From assembly GCA_041695085.1 (NCBI GenBank), contig JBGFRO010000018.1, positions 118,147-182,146 of the forward strand: a stretch of 64,000 nucleotides of DNA. The letters are read 5' to 3'. Position numbers and translations under genes: made by a program. This DNA comes from DYFT01 sp041695085. Lineage in GTDB: Bacteria; Bacteroidota; Ignavibacteria; UBA10030. Below, piece by piece: positions 60,079-64,000 of this stretch. Below the pieces are notes generated by a model. The model saw nothing but the letters and a program-made list of their open reading frames with translations. It had not been told where the DNA came from and searched no databases. The first letter of the stretch is position 1, and the number at the start of each line of letters is the position of its first letter.

Positions 60079-60894
60079 TTAAGGTGATGGAACGGTGAAC
60101 GAACATTCAAATCCTTTGTCCCCAACAATGAGCAAGCCGCTGAGGCTCCACGATGTTTTCGCGGGATCGTAGGGGGTGAAGAGGAACGATATGCGCTTGT
60201 CCTTCACGGTGATACTGCTGAAATCGATACCGATCTTGTCGTGCGGAAACGGATAGAAATCGGTCACCACGTCGGCGTCCTTCCCCTCCACCTCAATCGA
60301 AACCCGTTGTTGTGTGCCATGCGACTCAACGGAGACATTTCCCAACTTGAGGGAGAGCTCGGAGCTCTTGCGCGGCAATTTCAACCTCCACTCACTCAAT
60401 AAGTTTGTCACTGCTAGCCGTTGTTCTCTTGAAAGTCCCTCTGTGTTTAACTCGACGCCCGCTCCTCCGCGTATGCAGCTTTCCTTACAGACGAGCCAAT
60501 CGAGTTGGGCTTTGAGGATCGGGGATTTTAACTTCCGCTGCGGGTCAGGACGAATCTCGACGAGAAGAACGAGTTCATTCTTATAGCCGTATGCAATAAT
60601 TCCGTCATAGACGAACTTTTGTGGCGTTGGAAACTGCAACTCGCCGGCGCTATAGCCCGGAGGGAGATTCCATTTCACCTCGACGGGGAGTCCTGCATCG
60701 CCCGGATTGATCCAGTACAGGTACCACCCCGGCTCCATCCGAAACCGGATGCCGATGAGAAACGGTTTGTCGTATTCCTCGGCAGAACTCACAAGCTCGG
60801 CTCTTACGATTTCCTTGCCGTCGACGATTTGAGCGTAGACGGTGCCAAAGAACACCGCAAGAGAGAGAAGGATCATCAAAAAAAGACGTGACAT
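60079..60894 (-). CDS. Exported DsbD N-terminal-like domain protein
   Basis: A 271-residue exported protein. A signal peptide (LFLMILLSLAVFFGTVYA) is followed by a domain matching the periplasmic N-terminal part of DsbD/ScsB: PFLIGIRFRMEPGWYLYWINPGDAGLPVEVKW (read in parts), FPTPQKF, YGYKNELVLLVEI and WLVCKESCIRGG with the cysteine pair CKESC. The transmembrane and thioredoxin parts of DsbD are absent here. It likely accepts electrons or binds thiol partners in the periplasm, working with the redoxin encoded 37 bases downstream. ATG at 60894 is chosen because it begins the signal peptide. Confidence 0.82.
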   Translation of the reverse strand: MSRLFLMILLSLAVFFGTVYAQIVDGKEIVRAELVSSAEEYDKPFLIGIRFRMEPGWYLYWINPGDAGLPVEVKWNLPPGYSAGELQFPTPQKFVYDGIIAYGYKNELVLLVEIRPDPQRKLKSPILKAQLDWLVCKESCIRGGAGVELNTEGLSREQRLAVTNLLSEWRLKLPRKSSELSLKLGNVSVESHGTQQRVSIEVEGKDADVVTDFYPFPHDKIGIDFSSITVKDKRISFLFTPYDPAKTSWSLSGLLIVGDKGFECSFTVPSP

Positions 60895-61005
60895 AGTAGA
60901 GAGGATAATCAGAGAGTATGAAAAGCACTTCAAAAGCTTCTTCCGCGTTTCCAAGGAACAACAATTCTGCTCCAACTGACCGCGATTGTCCGGGCTCTTT
61001 GGTTT

Positions 61006-61088
61006 CACAGAGCCACACCGCGGAGGCACAGAGTTCCACAGAGGTTTCTTCACTCTGTCTACCTCCGTGTGCTCTCTGTCTCTGTGTA
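61006..61088. repeat. Imperfect long inverted repeat between DsbD-like and helicase genes
   Basis: CACAGAGCCACACCGCGGAGG (start 61006, quoted without its last base elsewhere) is mirrored by CCTCCGTGTGCTCTCTGTC and TCTCTGTGT ending at 61088, giving an imperfect hairpin about 83 bases long. It lies in the 274-base gap upstream of the DsbD-like gene, where no other feature is seen. It resembles the dispersed repeats of the thiamine operon in style but not in sequence. Confidence 0.6.
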
Positions 61089-61168
61089 ACGTCTTCTGAG
61101 AACGAATGGAATGCGAAGAAGTTTCGCGAGTCTGCAAGTAAGTCAGCCGAAAAACCGATGCCCACCCC

Positions 61169-63148
61169 CTACTCCTCCATCACCTCGATCGTTTCTCCTG
61201 TTGAAGTCATCACCTCGACGCGACAACGGGGAATCGACTGCAGAAATAGACGTCCGTATTGCTTGGTGAGGATGCGCGAATCGAGGATCGTGACCATCCC
61301 CCTGTCTTCTTTCGACCGGATCAACCGCCCAACTCCCTGACGGAACTTAAGGATCGCCTCCGGCAAGGAGTACTCCATAAACGAGTTCCCCCCCTGCTGC
61401 GTGATCAACTCGATCCGTGCTTCAATCAGCGGATGGTCGGGGACGGCAAACGGCAATCGTGTGATAATCACATGCTCTAACGCCTCCCCCGGAACGTCAA
61501 TCCCCATCCAAAAACTGTCCAGGCCAAACAGGACGGAGTGGATATCGGCTTTGAATTCCTGCAACAACGCGTGTCGCGGCGTATTCCCGTCCTGAAGAAA
61601 GAGTTTGATCCCTTCTCTTTCAAGATCTTGAGTGACCGACTCCCCCACCCGTCGCAGAAGTGATGCGCTTGTAAAAAGCACGAGCGACTTTCCGTGAGAG
61701 CGTCGAATTGCCTGAAGGATCCATCGAGGAAGCTCCATTTCGTAGGCAAGTTCATCCGGCGATGGAATGTCGCGCGCAATCGCCACCTTCATCTGCCGAC
61801 GGAAATCGAACGGGGAATCGAGAACAAGCGTGCGAGCATCGAACGCACCAAGCCGCCGCTGGAAATACTCCAGTGAGCCGTTGACCGTTAAGGTAGCGCT
61901 CGTCATGATTACCGAGGTTCCACGCTTGAATAGCTTCGGAGCAATACTCTCCGCAATGCTGGTAGGAGCGGCGTGGAGGTGGACATTGGCGGAGCGTCCC
62001 CCTGCAGTTTCCACCCAATACGTCATCCCTGGATCGGCCTGTGCGAGGAATTCCTCGATCAGCACCTCTGCCTCCCACACCAATCTCTGCGCTGCGGCGA
62101 GCTCGTCTTTGTTGACCTTGACATTGTCGGTCTCCTCAAGCGCTTTCAGTTCGCGACGAAGCTCGTCCAACGGACCGGTGAGGCAATCCGATACAAAATC
62201 CTTTGTTCGAATTCTCACCGTATTTGAACGGATGCTCAATGCACTGGCCGCCTGCTGCACCTCGTCGAAGAACCGGTGAGTAGCGTCGAGAGCACGCTCA
62301 CATAACGTGTGGAGATGTTTCAATCGCAGCTTCGAGAGCAATCCTTTTTTTGTTTTGGGATGATAGAGCCGATGAATGGCGAAGAGAACCTGACCTCGTG
62401 AAATACTTTTGCCGATGCCGGTTCCGGCGACGCGTTCGAGCGTATGTGCCTCGTCTAAGATCACAAAATCGTCTTTGAACAGAAAATACTCTTCCGCTTG
62501 TTGAAGGGCGAAGAGTGTAAAGAAGAGAGAGTGGTTGATGACGACAACTTGAGCGTCTCGAGCGCGGCTGCGCGCTTGCTGGAAGAAGCAGTCCGGGCGA
62601 CAGATGCGTGAGCTGCACGCGCCTTTCTCGGAGCAGACTTGGCTCCATACCGTCTGGCTTGCCGAAAAGGGAAGATTCTCGACGTCTCCATCGCTGGTTC
62701 TCCGTGCCCATTCACTGATGCGTTGGAGTTCTGCCGCCTCGGCCGTTTGGAAGAGGTGTTTTTGTTGAGAGAGGGCTGTTCGGAGTCGTGTGGTGCAGAG
62801 ATAGTTCTTTCGCCCCTTGAGAATGGCAACGGTGAAGTCGAGCCCAAGGAGCGACCGTGCAAGTTCAATGTCTTTGTACACCAACTGTTCTTGGAGGTTC
62901 TTGGTGTGAGTGGAGATGATAGCCTTCCGTCTGTGGGTGAGCGCGACGAGGATAGCGGGAATAAGGTAGGCGAGACTTTTTCCGACGCCAGTCGGAGCTT
63001 CGACGATGAGATGGTCTTTGCGCTCGAGCGCCTCAAGAAGAGCGAGCGCCATGGTGCGCTGTTGAGGACGAAACTCGAAGGGGGGCCGAGAGGCGAGAAA
63101 TCCCTTCTCACCGAAGACTCGTTCGATCTGCGCGGTAAGATTTTGCAC
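61169..63148 (-). CDS. DinG/XPD-family ATP-dependent DNA helicase
   Basis: A 659-residue superfamily 2 helicase. RPQQRTMALALLEAL is the Q-like motif, EAPTGVGKSLAYL (50-62) Walker A, and VILDEAHTL the DEAH box. C118, C172, C178, C183 and C187 supply ligands for the iron-sulfur cluster of XPD/DinG enzymes, one more cysteine than needed. Motif III-type INHSLFF and the C-terminal VLFGLDSFWMGIDVPG and FRQGVGRLIRS (motif VI) are intact. Such 5'-3' helicases resolve R-loops and repair intermediates. There is no exonuclease domain. The gene is monocistronic and divergent from the initiator tRNA gene. Confidence 0.92.
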   Translation of the reverse strand: MQNLTAQIERVFGEKGFLASRPPFEFRPQQRTMALALLEALERKDHLIVEAPTGVGKSLAYLIPAILVALTHRRKAIISTHTKNLQEQLVYKDIELARSLLGLDFTVAILKGRKNYLCTTRLRTALSQQKHLFQTAEAAELQRISEWARRTSDGDVENLPFSASQTVWSQVCSEKGACSSRICRPDCFFQQARSRARDAQVVVINHSLFFTLFALQQAEEYFLFKDDFVILDEAHTLERVAGTGIGKSISRGQVLFAIHRLYHPKTKKGLLSKLRLKHLHTLCERALDATHRFFDEVQQAASALSIRSNTVRIRTKDFVSDCLTGPLDELRRELKALEETDNVKVNKDELAAAQRLVWEAEVLIEEFLAQADPGMTYWVETAGGRSANVHLHAAPTSIAESIAPKLFKRGTSVIMTSATLTVNGSLEYFQRRLGAFDARTLVLDSPFDFRRQMKVAIARDIPSPDELAYEMELPRWILQAIRRSHGKSLVLFTSASLLRRVGESVTQDLEREGIKLFLQDGNTPRHALLQEFKADIHSVLFGLDSFWMGIDVPGEALEHVIITRLPFAVPDHPLIEARIELITQQGGNSFMEYSLPEAILKFRQGVGRLIRSKEDRGMVTILDSRILTKQYGRLFLQSIPRCRVEVMTSTGETIEVMEE

Positions 63149-63194
63149 AGGGAGATAATAGCAAAATAAGGGGTGAAGAAAAACGGCCTGCGGC

Positions 63195-63223
63195 TTGACA
63201 ACGGCTCAATTTGTGCCTATATT
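63195..63223 (+). promoter_or_regulatory. Consensus promoter of the initiator tRNA gene
   Basis: TTGACA (63195-63200) and TATATT (63218-63223) are exactly 17 bases apart. The tRNA begins 52 bases after the -10. The hexamers match those of the thiamine operon promoter. Confidence 0.85.
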
Positions 63224-63274
63224 GGTGCCGGATTTTTCGAGGTCATTGTTCAGTGGCCAAACAGATTCTACGAT

Positions 63275-63347
63275 CGCGGGGTGGAGCAATTGGAAGCTCG
63301 TCGGGCTCATAACCCGAAGGTTGCAGGTTCAAGTCCTGCCCCCGCTA
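63275..63347 (+). tRNA. Initiator tRNA-Met (CAU)
   Basis: A 73-base tRNA with anticodon CAT in loop CTCATAA. The acceptor CGCGGGG pairs with CCCCGCT except for the first pair, C1-U72, a mismatch as expected for initiator tRNAs (C1-A72 is more usual). The anticodon stem contains the three consecutive G-C pairs (GGG/CCC) that mark formyl-methionine tRNA. The T arm is GCAGG-TTCAAGT-CCTGC. The CCA end is not encoded (ACGG follows). A consensus promoter and a terminator bracket it, so it is a single-gene unit. Confidence 0.95.
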
Positions 63348-63354
63348 CGGAGAA

Positions 63355-63387
63355 GCCCGAATCTGAAAGGATTCGGGCAATTTTTTT
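63355..63387 (+). terminator. Intrinsic terminator of the tRNA gene
   Basis: GCCCGAATC (63355-63363) pairs with GATTCGGGC (63370-63378) around a 6-base loop, followed by AA and seven T residues (63381-63387). It lies 8 bases after the tRNA end. Confidence 0.95.
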
Positions 63388-63442
63388 GTGCGAGCCGGAG
63401 ATGAACCTGCAAATCGAAATGGATCGGATGCTAAGCCCAGCA

Positions 63443-64000
63443 TCAGAAAGGGGTAACAAGACAATCGGCTGAGTGTATCTCCGCAAACAACTTCTTGTAA
63501 TACCGTTCCCTCTGTTTGAACTGCCGCTCAAGGAAGGGAATGTTTCTGTCCCGATAGTCAATGATGCGCTTCTGCGTTCCAATGTCTCGCAAACGGCCAA
63601 TGTATTGCACGAGCTTGCCTTCGAATGAGAAGGGGAATGCAAGGACTAGGCAAGCAATCCCTCGGATATCTATTCCTTCACCCAAAAACTGTCCAGTGGA
63701 AAGTATCACCTGATAATGCCCGTCCTCGATTTGTTTCATCTTTGATTCTCTCGCTCGCGCTGAATCATCTCCGGAAATAACAATTATTTCGCGTTTACCT
63801 TTGAGATAGAGGCTGAGAACCTCCAGGTGTTCCTTCCGCTCGCTTAAGACAAGCACCTTATTTCCTGCGTCTGATTCTGTCAAAATATCTTCAACAATCA
63901 ATTGATTCCGTGCAGTGTCGAAACACACTACTTTGGCGAGAAGCTGGAAGAGGTCTGTGGTGAATTTGAAGGGGAGAGTAAGATTCGTCTCCCTTACGAT
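63443..64000 (-). CDS. DEAD/DEAH-type helicase, C-terminal part; 5' end outside window
   Basis: The open frame continues through base 64000, so only the last 185 residues are seen. They form a helicase C-terminal RecA domain: NKVLVLSERKEHLEVL, VISGDDSARARESKM, VILSTGQFLGEGIDI (motif V) and FEGKLVQYIGRLRD (motif VI). The end, IIDYRDRNIPFLERQFKQRE and RYYKKL, is the pattern found in SSL2/COG1061-type helicases, including those of phage defence and conflict systems. The preceding ETNLTLPFKF segment fits the same group. Composition is more AT-rich than upstream genes, and it ends just past the tRNA terminator, compatible with an integrated element. Confidence 0.82.
   Translation of the reverse strand: MVRETNLTLPFKFTTDLFQLLAKVVCFDTARNQLIVEDILTESDAGNKVLVLSERKEHLEVLSLYLKGKREIIVISGDDSARARESKMKQIEDGHYQVILSTGQFLGEGIDIRGIACLVLAFPFSFEGKLVQYIGRLRDIGTQKRIIDYRDRNIPFLERQFKQRERYYKKLFAEIHSADCLVTPF

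Noticed and set aside
1..64000. CRISPR arrays, rRNA genes or intact insertion sequences
   Set aside because: No regularly spaced direct repeats, no rRNA sequence and no transposase frame were seen. The repeats in the thiamine operon are irregular and mostly inverted.

Overview
The window looks like a chromosome segment from a Gram-negative member of the Bacteroidota/Chlorobi/Ignavibacteria (FCB) lineage. The best evidence is a giant SprA/Sov-type translocon protein next to a PorX-type PglZ response regulator, both hallmarks of the type IX secretion system (T9SS). A TonB-dependent receptor with a carboxypeptidase-like N-terminal domain, paired LptF/LptG permeases and a Wza/Wzz polysaccharide export set agree with this. 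Base composition is moderately GC-rich. Several promoters are close to TTGACA-17 bp-TATATT rather than the -33/-7 type known from classical Bacteroidetes, which favours a deep-branching relative. The species cannot be named from the sequence alone.

Layout. (1) 1-10052, minus strand: a surface-polysaccharide operon (RmlC-like epimerase, RmlB, WecB, Wza, Wzz, O-antigen ligase/polymerase, flippase, methyltransferase, glycosyltransferase). (2) 10304-21208, minus: housekeeping genes argS, rsfS, a LytR_C protein, an exported protein, an AT-rich cassette with an SDH-type serine protease, a short GlmU-like uridylyltransferase, panC, arginase, accD, tsaB, tsaE and porX. (3) 21411-28337: sprA. (4) 28538-32313: a multi-PAS hybrid histidine kinase and pdxH. 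(5) 32670-35137, plus: lptF-lptG. (6) 35397-42727, plus: an assimilatory sulfate operon (siroheme sulfite reductase, APS/PAPS reductase, TauE-like transporter, APS kinase-ATP sulfurylase fusion, CysG-like siroheme synthase, small zinc-ribbon protein). It is preceded by an unannotated cysteine-rich leader peptide and an intrinsic terminator. (7) 42853-49042, plus: a TPP-riboswitch operon (TonB receptor, methyltransferase, AIR-synthase-fold kinase-like protein, ThiE-like protein) with unusually repeat-rich spacers. (8) 49219-52891: small proteins, CDP-alcohol phosphatidyltransferase, GtrA, class V aminotransferase. (9) 52976-58951, minus: a two-component cluster. (10) 59002-64000: a decayed barrel-protein remnant, redoxin, DsbD-N-like protein, DinG helicase, initiator tRNA with its own promoter and terminator, and the start of another helicase gene.

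The strongest regulatory find is the sulfate operon leader. A consensus-like promoter is followed by a 33-codon ORF with CCPCCC and CC clusters, then by a 13-bp stem terminator before sir. This is the arrangement expected for cysteine-responsive transcription attenuation. The second is the thiamine operon leader, where the sequence shows both the TPP aptamer and a mutually exclusive terminator/antiterminator pair.

All family assignments come from reading motifs by eye; no database search or folding program was run.
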